NCBI GenBank assembly: GCA_021209875.1
Contig: JAGYVD010000007.1
Span: 1,178,001-1,242,000 of the forward strand
DNA length: 64,000 bases
Direction of reading: 5' to 3'
Origin: Rosellinia necatrix
Lineage: Eukaryota; Ascomycota; Sordariomycetes; Xylariales; Xylariaceae
Position 1 is the stretch's first letter, and each line of letters begins with the position of its first letter. The position numbers were made by a program, and so were the translations under genes. The notes under the pieces are model-generated. The model had not been told where the DNA came from. It was given only the letters and a program-made list of their open reading frames with translations, and ran no database searches. Below are positions 1 through 11,734 of the stretch, piece by piece.

Positions 1-1162
1 GACGGCGACGTGCGGGACATGGCGTCGTGGGTGAGCAGCAGCCAGAAGCCGAAGACGGGCTTTGCGAGGATGTCCAGGACGGCGTAGGCGATGATCTCGC
101 CGTCCACGTTCACGATGTGCGCGCCGTCGGCGACACCCCAAACGCTTTACGCATCATGGTTTGTCAGCTCGGACAATTCATTCCTCGCGCGACCTCTTGG
201 CAAAAAAAAAAAAAGTGCGGGGGGCTTACATAGGATACAGAGTCCAGAGGAGTAGGGTGAAGAGTGAGATAGCGCCGAAGAAGGCCCTCGTCTTGTTGTC
301 CTTGGCGGCGACGGCGGCGCGACCCTTGTAGCCTAGCTGGTAGACGATGTTGAGGTACGCGAGGCAGGCGAAAGCGTACCAGCCCCAGCCCTGCGCCTGG
401 TCGCGCGAGAAGGCGGCGAACAGGCCCGTCAGGATCATGATGACGTCCGAGACCAGCAGCACGAGAATACTGGCGCCGTTGAGGCCCGCGAGGAGCGAGA
501 GGTCGAGGAGTAGGAGGGGCGTGGTCAGAGACCACTATAACTCTCGCGTCAGCACGCTCGCTATCAACCCTTGGGGGGGATCTACAACGGGAGAGGAATT
601 GAAGGTAGGACGGATGCTTACGTCGACGTATCGTGCCCAGTATACCTGTCTCTTGACCACCTCGGTGATGACGTGGAGCTTGTTCTCTTTGATGGCCGTC
701 GTGTGGATCTCGACACCCGCTCCGGTTGCCATGGCATAGTAGGATAGGAATGCGAAGGTGGTGATGGACGCCGTCAGGATGTGGAACAGGCGTTTTTGCT
801 ACCGATGCTGTTAGACCCAGGTGGCGGCTGTGTGTGCTTGAGGGGATCTTCTTGGTGGGCTCTTACCACCGGCACTCTCATGGCCATGGCATAGAATGCG
901 AGCGAGGAAATGCCCATGAGGACGCAGACGACCCTGTGTACATGTCAGGAGACGGTCTATCAACCCACACGTCTGATCTGCCGGGATTGTGATCGACTTA
1001 CCAGAGGGTCTTGTGTCCGACCTCCGTCGAATACTGGTGATAGACCTTGGGGATGTCATGCGTCACGGTTGGGAAAGGTAAGGCGGAGGTATGGCTGGCC
1101 CTGTGGTTGGAAGTCGGGACCGCGGCGGCGACCTGGTCGAAGATATCTTGCGGCATCATCAT
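1..1162 (-). CDS. Microbial-type opsin (light-driven proton pump type), 3' end beyond window
   Basis: Seven-helix retinal protein of the fungal opsin/CarO type, expected in the plasma membrane. Five exons: 1162-1002, 933-867, 798-622, 534-230, 144-<1; all junctions keep frame. Helix C reads RYVDWSLTTPLLLLD and contains Arg132, Asp135 (acceptor, bacteriorhodopsin Asp85) and Asp146 (donor, Asp96). Helix G reads DILAKPVFGFWLL, with the Schiff-base Lys265 (codon 62-60). The spacings between these residues match bacteriorhodopsin to within one residue, so this is not the Lys-lacking Hsp30/Yro2 type. The N-terminus (MMMPQDIFDQV) is preceded by no other in-frame ATG nearby. The reading frame is still open at base 1, so the C-terminal tail is missing. 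Proton pumping is inferred from the residues; signalling roles exist in the family. Confidence 0.93.
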
Positions 1163-3306
1163 GTTGAAACGTTGTTTCGATAATATCGTCTTCGCACTAA
1201 GAGTAGCAGCTCAGTGTGCTGCTATTGCTATTGCTATTGCTATTGCTGTTGTGGTTGATATAGGTTGTTGTTGTTGTTGTTCTTGGATTGACTTTGGACT
1301 ATTTTTCTGGTTAGACGTTCTACCCCAAGGTTATTTCTTTCTTTCTTTCTTTTTCCTTCTTTCTCGTCTGCTACTCTGTAAGGTGATTAGCCTGAGCAGG
1401 TTTAAGTTGAGAAAGCTGGCGTGGTCCGGATTGATGATATGGATCGATGACATGTACGAGCCGTGGCGTCAACCCCAGTCGGCCGGGAGTGGTGTCGTCA
1501 CTTTCACCTCATCGTATAACCTTCCTGGTTCCGCCCCTCGTCAGCCTGCGGGGAAACACAGACGATACATGATATTTATTACGCAACTTTAATGCTGGCC
1601 ATCGGACATGCTAGGTTTGGGATGTGCCTGGTACATATTCAGGTGAGGTAGTGTAGTATGGATGGCTGATGGGATGACTGTGGGATGGCGGCTGTTCAGA
1701 GAGCATTAGGGACTGGGGTTGTGATCGGAAACGTGCATCGCAGCTCTATAGCACTCTTGATCTGATTTGACCTTGGGCCACATAGGTATATGTAGCCCGG
1801 ATCTCCGAGTATGTGAGAAGTATAGTGAGAACTGCCTACGACTGACTTATTAGGTAGCAAGTTACCTACCTACCTAGTCAAGGTAAAAAAAAAAAAGAAA
1901 AAACAAAGGAAAAAAAAAAGAGATGAGCTGGCTTTCAGTGATCTAGCCTTAGGCATCTAGCCGAATATACCAACCAATATGGACCGGATCCTGTCTTGTT
2001 GAAAATATAAGAAGGCCCGGTCAATGCCGAGGACTTCTCGTCGGGCGTGCCTGCGACCGACGGGGTAAAAACTCGCCGACCTGCGTCTCACCGAGAATCT
2101 TAAGTTGGCAAGAAAGCTTCCTCGGGGATGAATGGCCTGAAACAGGCCCCGTTCGGGTACGGCTACCCCTATAGATTGCCGGACAGCGGAATGGTGCTGT
2201 ATCTTGGACATGGTGTAAGTGCAGCTCAGGTACGAAGTGCCTACCTAAGTACCTACCTAAGTACCTACCTACCGTTAACCTTGTAAGCCCATAACCTTAT
2301 TCGGCTCTGCTCGGTCCACACCGGCTTTAGGACTCTGGGGCATTTGGGAAACACATGTAACCTACATTGATTCACTCATTCTCATTCACACATACAGATG
2401 GCTAATGCACACCCTAACTTTCCAAATCTCCCCTGGCATTTGAGATCATGACTGGCATGGTCTTCCTTGCGAGAACTCAACTTTTCTTTCAATCACAACG
2501 GTGACCTAGAAGGTGGAAGGTACAAATGTGTACTTTAAGTTAAGGAAGGTGTAAGCCTAGTGTGGTGTTTAAGCTGATCTGAAATCTTTATGTACCTAGG
2601 TAGGTTGTTACCTACCTACCTACCCATAGGAGGGGATCTAGTTCTAGGACACTTTCTTGGTAGGTAGGCTCTTCATAGCTATGTTTGGTCTTGTACTTTA
2701 TAGTTATCTAGTGTTATTGTACAACATATTTGCAAAATAAAAAAGGAAAAAAAAAAACCCAAGTTTTAACCTTTTTAGGTAGTTAATATAATAGTAAATA
2801 AAACAATATTATATGGGCAAAGTAGAAGAGAAGAGACTAAAGCTTATAAAGAGAAGAATCAGGTGTGAACATGGTGTATGTTATGACATGTAGCCTATTC
2901 AACTAGACTATAAACATTGTGCCTGTCCTAAAATAGTGACCCTTGGGTAGGTATGTCCCAGTTCTAAGGCTTTGATGATACCCCGCTATGATAGGTGGGT
3001 AGGTACAGGTAGGTGGGTGACTTACCTTAGGTACCTCAGACACCTAGATTAGACGTTAATACTACTACTACTACTACTAGGTATAGTACCTGTGTACATG
3101 CCCCGCCACAAGCCAGCCCTGGAAACTGACAGCTTCCTGTTACCTACTTACCTAACCTAACCTACCTTTTTCTTTTGACTAAAACCGACCGATTTCATAA
3201 TACCTATCGACAGCTCATCGTTACCACCAGCATACCGATACACTAAACTCTCTTCGAAACGTAGTCGCGAGCATACCGTCCTCCCCGTCCCCCCGTCCTC
3301 CGCAGG
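1163..3306. other. Intergenic, no gene seen
   Basis: Between the divergently transcribed opsin and COP9 subunit genes. It holds poly-pyrimidine and poly-A tracts (1881-1920, 2740-2760) and many TAGGTA/TACCTA motif clusters (1850-1880, 2238-2275, 2595-2665, 2995-3050, 3060-3090). No ORF here resembles a protein I know. Both promoters must lie in it. Confidence 0.7.
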
Positions 3307-4893
3307 ATGGACCAGTGCGCCAGCGCTCTGTTAGCCTTCCCGCCTCAGGGCGATCTCGGGGATAACGATGCATACCACAAGGCTGCTTCGGTCCATGTAC
3401 ATCGGCTATCGAAGATGCTGAGTGAGCGGGCTAGAGACCTGGCAGTCTATAGTGCCGAGCTCTTTGAGGTATTGCCGTTGCCTGAGCTCGGCGTGGCTTT
3501 GCTCGGTCATGTGCTAACCACGGCATCAGGTCGTCGATCCGACATTCAATTCGCTATCCTACCTCGCCCTCCTTCATTCCTTAATCTTTCCCAGTTTAGC
3601 GTCCAGTGTCCCGCAGGAATTCATACTAGAGAAGGTCGTCGTATTCTTGATGTCCTTCGACGGACGGCAGAGCCGTTATGGTGGCTCCCTCTTACTGGAC
3701 CTGATGGAGGCCGTGGGAGCCGGCCGGTTACTACCTGTAGGCGCCGCTGGCCCGCCATCGCGAATATCGCCTTCTCGCTTTCGCTGACACAATTCACGTA
3801 GTCTTCTATAGCAGTCGAGACTCTAGCCACCGCCATCTTACGGCTCGATCCATCCGGGACAATGCTAACGTCCTCGCACATCGCCTTGGCCAAGCTGGCA
3901 TACGAGACGGATAATATACAACTAGCCCTGCCTGTAATCGACAAGGATATCGTCTTTTACCCCGGCATGGAAAACCAAGATATTGCCCAGTGTCTATGTG
4001 ACCCCGACTTACCCGCCCCCGCGTACATCTCGAAAAGCACGGGGCTTACGGCGCCGCTGAGGAACACAATGGTGCTGGAACATGATCTGGTGTGTGGCAT
4101 GATGTACTGCGCAAGGAGAGACTGGAAGAAAGCACGAGGGGCCTTCGAACGGGTTGTCACGTTCCCCACACGGGACGGTGGTTGCAGCAAGATAATGGTT
4201 GACGCCTTCAAGAAATGGATTCTGGTTAGCTTGCTTGCGGACGGATGCCACTCCCCTACGCCTCGTCATACAAGCCCCTCTGCAACTAAAACTTTCGCGA
4301 TACTTGGCCGGCCCTACATAGCTCTTGCAACGGCCTTCGCGACCGACGATGTTAACCAGCTGAAGCTAGAAGTGGAGAATAAGGCACAGGTATGGCCCGA
4401 AGACGGAAATGCGGGGCTGGTAGCAGAAGTCATGGGATCCTATCAACAATGGCGCGTCCTCTCGCTACAACACGTTTACACCACGATATCGATCCCCGAG
4501 ATCCGCCAACAAACGAAGAGTGCTGATACAGGTGCCATTTTAAACAAGGATGAGGACGTAGAGGCGCTCATCCAGAAAATGATAATAGACGGCATGTTAA
4601 AGGGAGTTATCGAGAAGAATGATGATGGAACAAAGTTTCTAGTCTTCCTCTCCCCTACTATACATTTATCTGAACAAGAAATTGCGGAGGAAATTAGACG
4701 TGTCGCAGCCAAGCTAAAGGATATTCAAACCATCTTCGCTGCTACTAAACAACGCCTAGGGACTAGCAAAGAGTTCATCAAGTGGATCGTCAAGGAGGGT
4801 AGACGCGATAAATCCGGGGACGCCCAAGACCCGACACTTGGCTTTGAGGCACAAATTGACGATGAAGACTTGATGGCTACTTCGGCCAACTAG
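3307..4893 (+). CDS. csn3: COP9 signalosome complex subunit 3
   Basis: Subunit of the COP9 signalosome, the nuclear complex that removes NEDD8 from cullins. Three exons, 3307-3468, 3530-3736 and 3802-4893, encode 486 residues, close to other fungal CSN3 proteins. Intron 1 (GTATTG...CAG) and intron 2 (GTAGGC...TAG, branch GCTGAC) are both phase 0. The N-terminal helical repeats begin MDQCASALLAF. The C-terminal PCI/winged-helix region lies around residues 350-450 (from LSLQHVYTTISIPEI through the IIDGMLKGVIEKNDDG segment), and a short acidic tail follows. It is tail to tail with rfa1. The family assignment rests on recalled similarity over the whole length; the PCI region is the strongest part. 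Confidence 0.88.
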
Positions 4894-5969
4894 GATGAAG
4901 GTTACTGGTCATCTGGATCGACGTATTATTGGTCCGGTTCAGACGCAAGGAATGGAAAAGACGGGCTCATACAAGTGGTGGGTGGGGTTCTTCACTTACA
5001 CTACATCCGTCATTATGTGACACCCATACAACCCTCTCCCTGCCTTCGGGGCGCTGGAATTGGGTGACGGGGCCTGGAAACGCGGCCGGTGAGCAAAGTC
5101 TTGAGACTTGTGGCCATCCTCTGTCGCCGGCGCTTCTCTTGTTAGTCCAGGTCACGGATTGAATGCACAGGCAGGCCACAGGGGCTCATAGGCATTTGAG
5201 GGTACTACTACCACTATCCGCTCAAATGCTTCGGCCTATCGAGGATAACCGGTGGCTACGGGAAGCAAACGTAACGATATTGCCAATGGGTTTTGGAGGA
5301 ATGGAATGATTACACGTGTAGAACGACTTAATGCGGAATGAGACTTAGACAGCATTTGATGACAAAGTCGAGCTTAAGTGGTTTCGGACACCCGTCAAGT
5401 CACACTCTTATAGCAAAATCAAGTCACGAAATGTTGACTTATCCGATTGAAATCACCTACACTCGCCATACAAGTGGGTAGCAAGTGGACAACATATGGA
5501 TTACCCCAACGTGATTATATGCTTCCCGACTGGTTTTCATTGAAAGCCTGCTGTCCGATGCTTGGTACATTGCCCGTGGGCCGTATTGCCACTTCAAAGT
5601 ACGCTCCTGTGTCCATTCCCCCTACCGTCGTTGAATGGTAAATTACCATACATGTAGACATACGTCCAAACACACCATCGTAAACCCCATACCACGAATT
5701 GGGTAAATTACATGGAGCAACAGAAACCTGGTCTGTCCATCCCACACGTGATGATTTCCTGCGTTACCCTTCGTCCCTTTCCCCTGGTATTTTGGCCTAT
5801 CAATTCATCTCAAGATAAATTTGGTTTGCGACTGGTGAGATGGGCCAGGTTAGGAGCTTAAGTGGGAGAGCGTAGACCGGATTTTAGTCCAGCATAAGGA
5901 GTCTGAGCATGGATTTTCCTTTCCAAAACTCGACTATGCATTGCCACAATGGAACGTAATAGCAGCATT
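4894..5969. other. Intergenic between convergent genes
   Basis: About 1.1 kb holding the 3' ends of csn3 and rfa1. No reading frame here is convincing, and I see no repeat or RNA gene. Confidence 0.7.
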
Positions 5970-8172
5970 TCATGAGCTGATATCGAACTGTTTAATCATA
6001 CTAGCCAGTTTCAGGGCTTCAGCTTGGTGATCCAGCGGGTTGGCGCTCATGACTTGGTACCGGACCCTAGGTTAAGGGCAATATCCCGTCAGTAGTTTGT
6101 CACGTAACCGAAATAGTATGACAAATTAACGCAGAATGCGGGACGCGTAGACTCACCTCGGATTCTCGCCATACGTATCCATCTTCGCTCGGCAGCGGAA
6201 ATTTAGTTTGGTGCAGTTGGAAGCCTCGAAGACGGCGGGAATGCGGTCCTCGTCATTCTCCTTGATCTCCATAAGCTCATCCGCCGACATACCCATCACG
6301 ATGCGGCCAACGTCATCAAAGCACGAGAGCCATAGCTGACCCGTGTGGTCGTTGACGTTGACACTCATAATGTAACGGTACTGCGGGCGTGCGTGCGTGA
6401 TCTCGCACTTCTCGCACCGCCACGTCCCATCACCTTGGTCTATCACCTTTTTGCTACAGCCCTCGGTGCTGCACGCCGGATAGGCAAAGTTATCCTGCTT
6501 GATATACACGATGGTCGCCTTGAGAGAGAAGTAGTCGGTGTTCTCCATGCCTAACTGCTCGTCCTTCACCTGTGAGATGCATTTGGCTGCGTCTTGGCGT
6601 CCTGTTGCGGCTCCCATAGAATTCAAGCTGTTGTAGGTGTTAAAGCTGTCAGTCCGCCCTTGGGAGTCGTACCAACCCTTTAGGCGGTGCGCCTCTTCAA
6701 TATCGGGATCCAGGGCCATGGATCCGGATGCTAAGAGGGAAAGCGAACGGCCACCGAAGTCAGATACCTTGACACCCTTGAAAGCGACAACTGACTCTGG
6801 TTGAGCATTGAACGTGGTAGCTGTCTTGCCCCATATCGTCATGCGAACCGAGAAATTGGAGTCATCAACGAGCGTTAGTTCACGCTTGTCGTAGGGCTTT
6901 CCGGTACTCTTTGCGGTGATTTGTGACACGTCACCGACATCTCTCAACACGCCAACGACATCCACGGTGGCATCTTTCTCGACGCCCTGAAGTTCGGAGA
7001 TGCTGACGAAGTTGAAGCGGACCTGGGGTACGCTGGCCTGGTCCTCTGCTTTCTCAATGGTGGTCTCTCGCTCAAACGCGAGCTCATAATCGTTAGGCAA
7101 ATTCGAGAACTGTTTCTTGGCCATATTCACTTTGCAGGTGCTAATATAATACACCTGGCCTTCTTGCAACACGTCATAAAATGCGTCGCATTGCTCGTTG
7201 AACCCCGTCGCCTTGATCTCGCCGCTCTCATCGAGTAGGTTCACTGAAAATAATTTACCTTGGCCCGAGGTTTTATGCCAGGTCTTGATTTCCGACTTTG
7301 CTGTGACACGGGCCTTGATGGTCCACTTGTGTGCGTAAGGAGATAGTGACTCGATAGGGTAGATGACGATATTCCCACGGGTGTTGGAACCGGCGCCGCC
7401 AACTCCGGGGCCCATCCGTGATGACATGGGTTCTGACTTGATGGGCGCCGAGGACTCGGCTTTGACGCCATAGAAGCCGGAGCCACCAATGGTGGTAGAG
7501 GGGGCAGCAGGGGTGTCCGCGGTTTGCGGTTTGGCCTCAAAGGGGAGGGGTTCGCCAATCCGGTCATTGTTGCCCAGTTCAGTGGCAACTTCGAGATCGA
7601 GAATAATGAGGATGCTTCTTCGGATCAGTTACGGACACCTAGCAGGGGATCTTTGCGCCACGTACTTCTTCCCCTTCACGGAATTCGCCTGGTAGGCTTT
7701 GATCCGGACGATACAGCCTCGGGCAAGCTGTCCGTCGTGAATGACATGGTTGGCCTCTGGAGAGAGTTGAAGTTAAGCTCGCGGGTTCGGTAACTAGGGA
7801 CTCTGCGTGGGTAAAGCAAACAGCCACTTACGGGTTGCCAGCATACACTGGACATAGTTCCTGATATCGCTAAGTACGACTCGGTAACGTTCTTGCTGGG
7901 GGGCGCCGGGCGTCTGCTGGGTGGCTAGGGGCTTGATTTGAAGGCATTGGAGAACAGGCACGGGAAACCTCTGTTCGACGTGTTCGGGGTCATTGAATAC
8001 GGCGCTACATGCCCAGGTTAGCGTTCGAATGATTTGGGGGACGCCAAGGGAAGGGCTGGTGTTCGTCGTCTGGCATGTTGTTGTATGGCATGTTGTTGTA
8101 TGGCATGCTGTTGTATGGCACTCACTCTAAGGCGCCTTGGGTGATGGCCTGCTGCGCCGCCATCGCTGACAT
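5970..8172 (-). CDS. rfa1: Replication protein A 70-kDa subunit (single-strand DNA binding)
   Basis: Large subunit of the heterotrimeric single-stranded DNA-binding complex RPA, acting in replication, repair and recombination in the nucleus. Exons: 8172-8126, 8004-7832, 7756-7666, 7617-6157, 6066-5970; 622 residues, the usual length. The N-terminal OB fold (about 1-125) is followed by a Pro/Ser/Thr linker, then DNA-binding OB folds from about residue 185. The C-terminal fold carries the expected four-Cys zinc site (residues CSTEGC and CEKC). The protein ends shortly after ANPLDHQAEALKLASMI, as in relatives. A second in-frame ATG at 8163 could also start. Exon 4 has two adjacent acceptors (7617 or 7614), giving Lys-Ser or Asn at the junction. 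Donor 3 is GTACGT. Confidence 0.93.
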
Positions 8173-9106
8173 GCTGACTTGACTTCCTCACCTCGATTTG
8201 TTGGCTTCGATTGTGGATTCGGGGCGTGCACGGTATGCGGTATGGATATCAATTTGCGTTGGTGTTGGTGTTGGTATTGGTATTGGTGTTGGTGTTGGTG
8301 TTGGTGTTGGTGTTGGTGTTGGTGTTGGTGTTGGTGTTGGTGTTGCCGTGAGAAGAAATGACAGGCGTTTGTCAGGGCCTTTCAGCTGTACCCGAACGCG
8401 TTAAGCTGCGAAAAGTCGCGTCTAGCGGTGTCCCTATTAAAGTCCCATTTAGGCAGTGTGTGGGGCCAGGTGACAAGTGGGAATAGCGCGGGGTTCTCGT
8501 GTCAGCTGGCATAAGGCAGCGACGCTCACTACCGACCTACCTGCCTCCCTTTGCAGGTACCTTTCTCAAGCGCCTCTATCAGGCATTAAGTGATGTATCT
8601 ACTATTTGAGCATTCCCCGAGGGTGGCAGTTGGCATCGAGCCCCTCTCAGTTTTTCCCCTCATATTGGACTTCGTTCCCCGCAGTGCAAACCAGTCGGGT
8701 CAAGTACCATCCAAGTACCTAACGACGGTGCATTTACGGGCCTGGTAAGAGATGCCCACGTAGCGGCCGCGACAGCTGCTCCAAGGTCAAGGTATGCCTA
8801 GGTATGGCAGTCGCGGGTCAAACGGCATAAGAATCGATCGGTGTAAATAACCACGTTAGTAGGTAGCCAGCTAGGCTGCCTATCTAAGTAGGTAGGTAGC
8901 TTACTTAGCTTCAGGGGGGGTAGCTTAACTTACCTGCCTAAACCCATTCCTGTGATTCGAACTCAACCTCAAACTCTTACCTCGCATAGAAGATAGGATA
9001 CCCCTTTCGTCGCATCCGCTACAATCTCGATTCATCGTGGCGAATTGTTGCACTAACGATCTTAAAACATACTTCTATTAGTAACTACCACCCAACAACA
9101 TTGGTT
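8173..9106. other. Divergent promoter region of rfa1 and the hydrolase gene
   Basis: About 930 bases between two divergent starts. It contains the GGTGTT hexanucleotide array next to rfa1 and TAGGTA/TACCTA clusters near 8860-8940. ORFs reported across the array (Cys/Trp or Gly/Val runs) are translation of the repeat and not genes. Confidence 0.7.
8258..8346. repeat. Hexanucleotide microsatellite (GGTGTT)n
   Basis: About 14 near-perfect GGTGTT units with two GGTATT variants at the left edge. It sits about 85 bases upstream of the rfa1 start codon, so in the promoter or 5' leader of that gene. Confidence 0.95.
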
Positions 9107-10292
9107 ATGGCAGATCGTGGGATCGCGACGAGAGCTCCCGAAAGCGATGCTCGATCACCTTCTCCCTCGACTGCCAGCGAGTCGCCGGAGGAGGACGAGG
9201 CAGGCCCTGTGCTAAGCGAGCATTGCACAACTGATCGGCCTACGCGTACGTGGACGCAGTCGTCTTCCCGGACATGTGGCTAATTGAGGACTATGATAGC
9301 GGATGGCGAATCCCCCAAAGGAGAAGTCAGGAAACTTGGCGGCATTGATGTACCTATTCATTGCCCGGTCCTTCGCTGAGGGGCAAACACGCCACCTGCT
9401 AACATCGCTCTAACATGGCTCCAGGTCTATCTCACGAAGCCGGAATCCTACCCTTCGGACCCCTCGAAACTCCTGCTACTGCTGACCGGCGGCACCGGTC
9501 TAAAGTCAACAAACAATCAGATCCAGGCCGACAGATTTGCGGGCCAAGGTTACGTCGTAATTATGCCAGACCTTTTCAACGGCGACCCGGCGCCGAATTC
9601 GGCAGCCCTTCCCGAATCCGAAACGCTGGTCACCTCGTTCCTTGAGGCCTTCAGACTGAAAGCCGCCGAGACGGCCAAGTCTTTCCTTATCGATATGTGG
9701 CTGGCACGGCATACCGAGGAGAAGGTTCTTCCCATCCTAGAGAAGGTAATTCACGCAAGCGAGGGGGAGTTCGCGGATGCGGTTGGGAATGGTGGCGGCA
9801 TTTATGCCGTAGGTTATTGCTTCGGTGGCCGATATGTCTTATTGCTCGCCAGCGAGCGAACCGCTAGCCAAACCAGCTGGACCGGAGCACAAAAACAGCC
9901 GGATGAGGAAGCCGGTGAGGGCCAAGGTCCTGCCAAGAGAGGGCCAGCTATCAAGGCCGGTGCTGTAGCGCATGCTACTCTCGTGTCCTCGGAAGATTTC
10001 GGGAGCCTGAAATCTCCCGTGAGCCTAGTTTGCGTGGAGAACGACCCTATGTTCCCGGATGAAGTCCGCATAGCGGGTGAAGAAGCTATGTCAAAAAGCA
10101 ACCTTGAACACGAAGTTCAAGTTTACCCCGGTGTGCCTCATGGTGAGCACGGCCTAATTTAGTCGTATAAACAAGCAACATACTGACACAGAACTAGGTT
10201 TCGCGGTTGTTGGCGATTATGCCGACACCCACATCAAAGAGGCGCAAGCTACGGCGTATGAGCAGATACTAAAATGGTTAAATGAGCACTAA
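9107..10292 (+). CDS. Dienelactone hydrolase family alpha/beta hydrolase
   Basis: Alpha/beta hydrolase of the carboxymethylenebutenolidase family; the physiological substrate is unknown. Exons: 9107-9245, 9300-9349, 9425-10142, 10198-10292; 333 residues, all phases consistent. The nucleophile elbow reads GYCFGG, with Cys as in true dienelactone hydrolases. The Asp lies in VENDPMFP and the His in PGVPHGF, which is reassembled only by splicing out the last intron. The N-terminal 55 residues are Ser/Pro/Glu rich, longer than the bacterial enzymes and probably disordered. A 35-residue stretch after the nucleophile (Gln/Gly/Glu rich, near 9880-9950) is a family-variable insertion. No signal peptide is seen, so it is probably cytosolic. 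The gene converges with the next one, 186 bases away. Confidence 0.88.
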
Positions 10293-10478
10293 ACGGTTAC
10301 ATTCAAGGGTCTTGGGACTGGCATTTTGGCGTTGATGGAATGCGTGATGTTTAGGCACAATGGGGACAATCATCGGTACCTGCGCTATAGGGTAGATAGC
10401 GAAGTCGGCCGGCTTCTGGCATGAATAAATCTTGTATTGTCCTAGCACGAAAGTCCAGCCCCAAGATACGTCCGCGGT

Positions 10479-11648
10479 CTATGGGACGGTACAAATGATC
10501 TTGCCCGTCGTCACGTTCTTCTCCAGCAACTCATGGGCCTTGACGACATCCGCCATAGCGAAGACGGAGTCGACCTTGACCTTGAGTTTCCCGCTCTCGA
10601 AATGCGGGATATACTCGGCCAGCCTATCCGCGAGCCGGCCCTGGTAATCCAGATCGCGGCTCCGCAGCGTGCTCCCCTCGATGCGGATGCGCTTGAACAG
10701 CAGCATGCCGATGTCGACCCCGTCGAGCCTCGAGCCGCCCATCAGCCCCAGCACGACCCAGCGCGCATCCTTGGCGGCGGCGGCCAGGTTCCCGGCGAAG
10801 TGGCTGGCGCCGACGAAGTCGACGATGAGGTCTACCCCGCGCCCGCCCGTGGCCTCGAGGACGCCGCGGGCCCAGTCCTCGGTCCGGTAGTTGAAGGCGC
10901 GCGCGACGCCGAGCTCGGCCTCGAGCAGGCGGCACTTCCCGTCCGTCCCCGCCGTCGCGTACACGGCCGACGCCCCCGCCAGCCGGCTCAGCTGTATCCC
11001 CGCGATGCCCACGCCGCTGGCGCCCGCGTGCCACAACGCCGTCGTCGCCGTCCCGCCTCCGTCCCCGCGGAACTCCCCGACCACGTGCAGCGCCTGCGCC
11101 GCCGTCATGAACGCCTCGGGGATCCCCGCCGCCGCCTCCCACCCGAGCGCCGCCGGCTTCCGCAGCAGCGTGCGCGCGTCCGCCGCCACGTACTCGGCGT
11201 ACGCGCCGCCGTACGCCAGCCCGAAGACGGCGTCGCCCACGCGCAGCGCCGGACCCCTCCTTCCCCGCCCTTCCCTATCCCTATCCCCATCCCCATCCCC
11301 ATCCCCATCCCCTTCCAACGTCGACGTCGACGTCGACGTCGACGGGAGGTCGGGCCCCCCCAGGGCCTCGACGGTCCCGCTGAACTCGACCCCCAGAGTC
11401 GCCGGCGCCTGCGGCGGCAGCGGGTACCGGCCCTCGCGCTGCAGCAGGTCCATCCGGTTCAGCCCGAACGCCCGGACGCGCACGAGCACCTCGCCCGGCC
11501 CCGGCGTAGGCCGCGGCGTCGCCGCGTTCACGAAGAGCGCGCCCGCCGGCCCCTTGCCGTCTTTGATGTCTGCGCTCGTGTGGCGTTGGGGGGTCCCCTT
11601 CGGTTAGCGGGGTCACATTTTATAGTATATATAATATATATATATAAC

Positions 11649-11684
<36 letters not shown>

Positions 11685-11734
11685 ACAGAGAGTTTCTACG
11701 GCTTACCGATTGCCTTCATGGTGTCGCCCATCAT
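10479..11734 (-). CDS. Quinone oxidoreductase-like (zinc-free MDR family, PIG3 type)
   Basis: NADPH-dependent quinone oxidoreductase of the medium-chain dehydrogenase/reductase superfamily, probably cytosolic. Two exons, 11734-11707 and 11569-10479, give 372 residues. The splice joins MKAI to DIKDGKGPAGALF, the usual N-terminus. Seen in order: the GroES-like fold with FGLNRMDLLQREGRYPLPPQ, the cofactor-site segment WHAGASGVGIAGIQL, and LIVDFVGASHFAGN. Starts at 11731 or 11719 are equally possible. An unusual Ser-Thr and Gly-Asp repeat of about 30 residues sits between VEALGG and LRVGDAVFGL; it is coded by DNA microsatellites. The gene is very GC-rich at third positions compared with its neighbours. 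Confidence is high for the family, low for the substrate. Confidence 0.9.
11273..11344. repeat. In-frame microsatellites inside the oxidoreductase gene
   Basis: A CCCCAT hexamer array (about 11273-11313) followed by a GACGTC hexamer array (about 11318-11344). On the coding strand they encode the Ser-Thr run and the Gly-Asp run. Both arrays have a six-base unit, so gain or loss of units keeps frame. Confidence 0.93.
11621..11684. repeat. TA and TG dinucleotide microsatellite in intron 1
   Basis: Alternating TA of about 45 bases merging into (TG)9. It lies within intron 1 (11706-11570) of the quinone oxidoreductase gene. Confidence 0.9.

Noticed and set aside
8179..8404. Two plus-strand ORFs of Cys/Trp or Gly/Val repeats
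   Set aside because: They are translations of the GGTGTT array in the rfa1 promoter; they have no start context or similarity.
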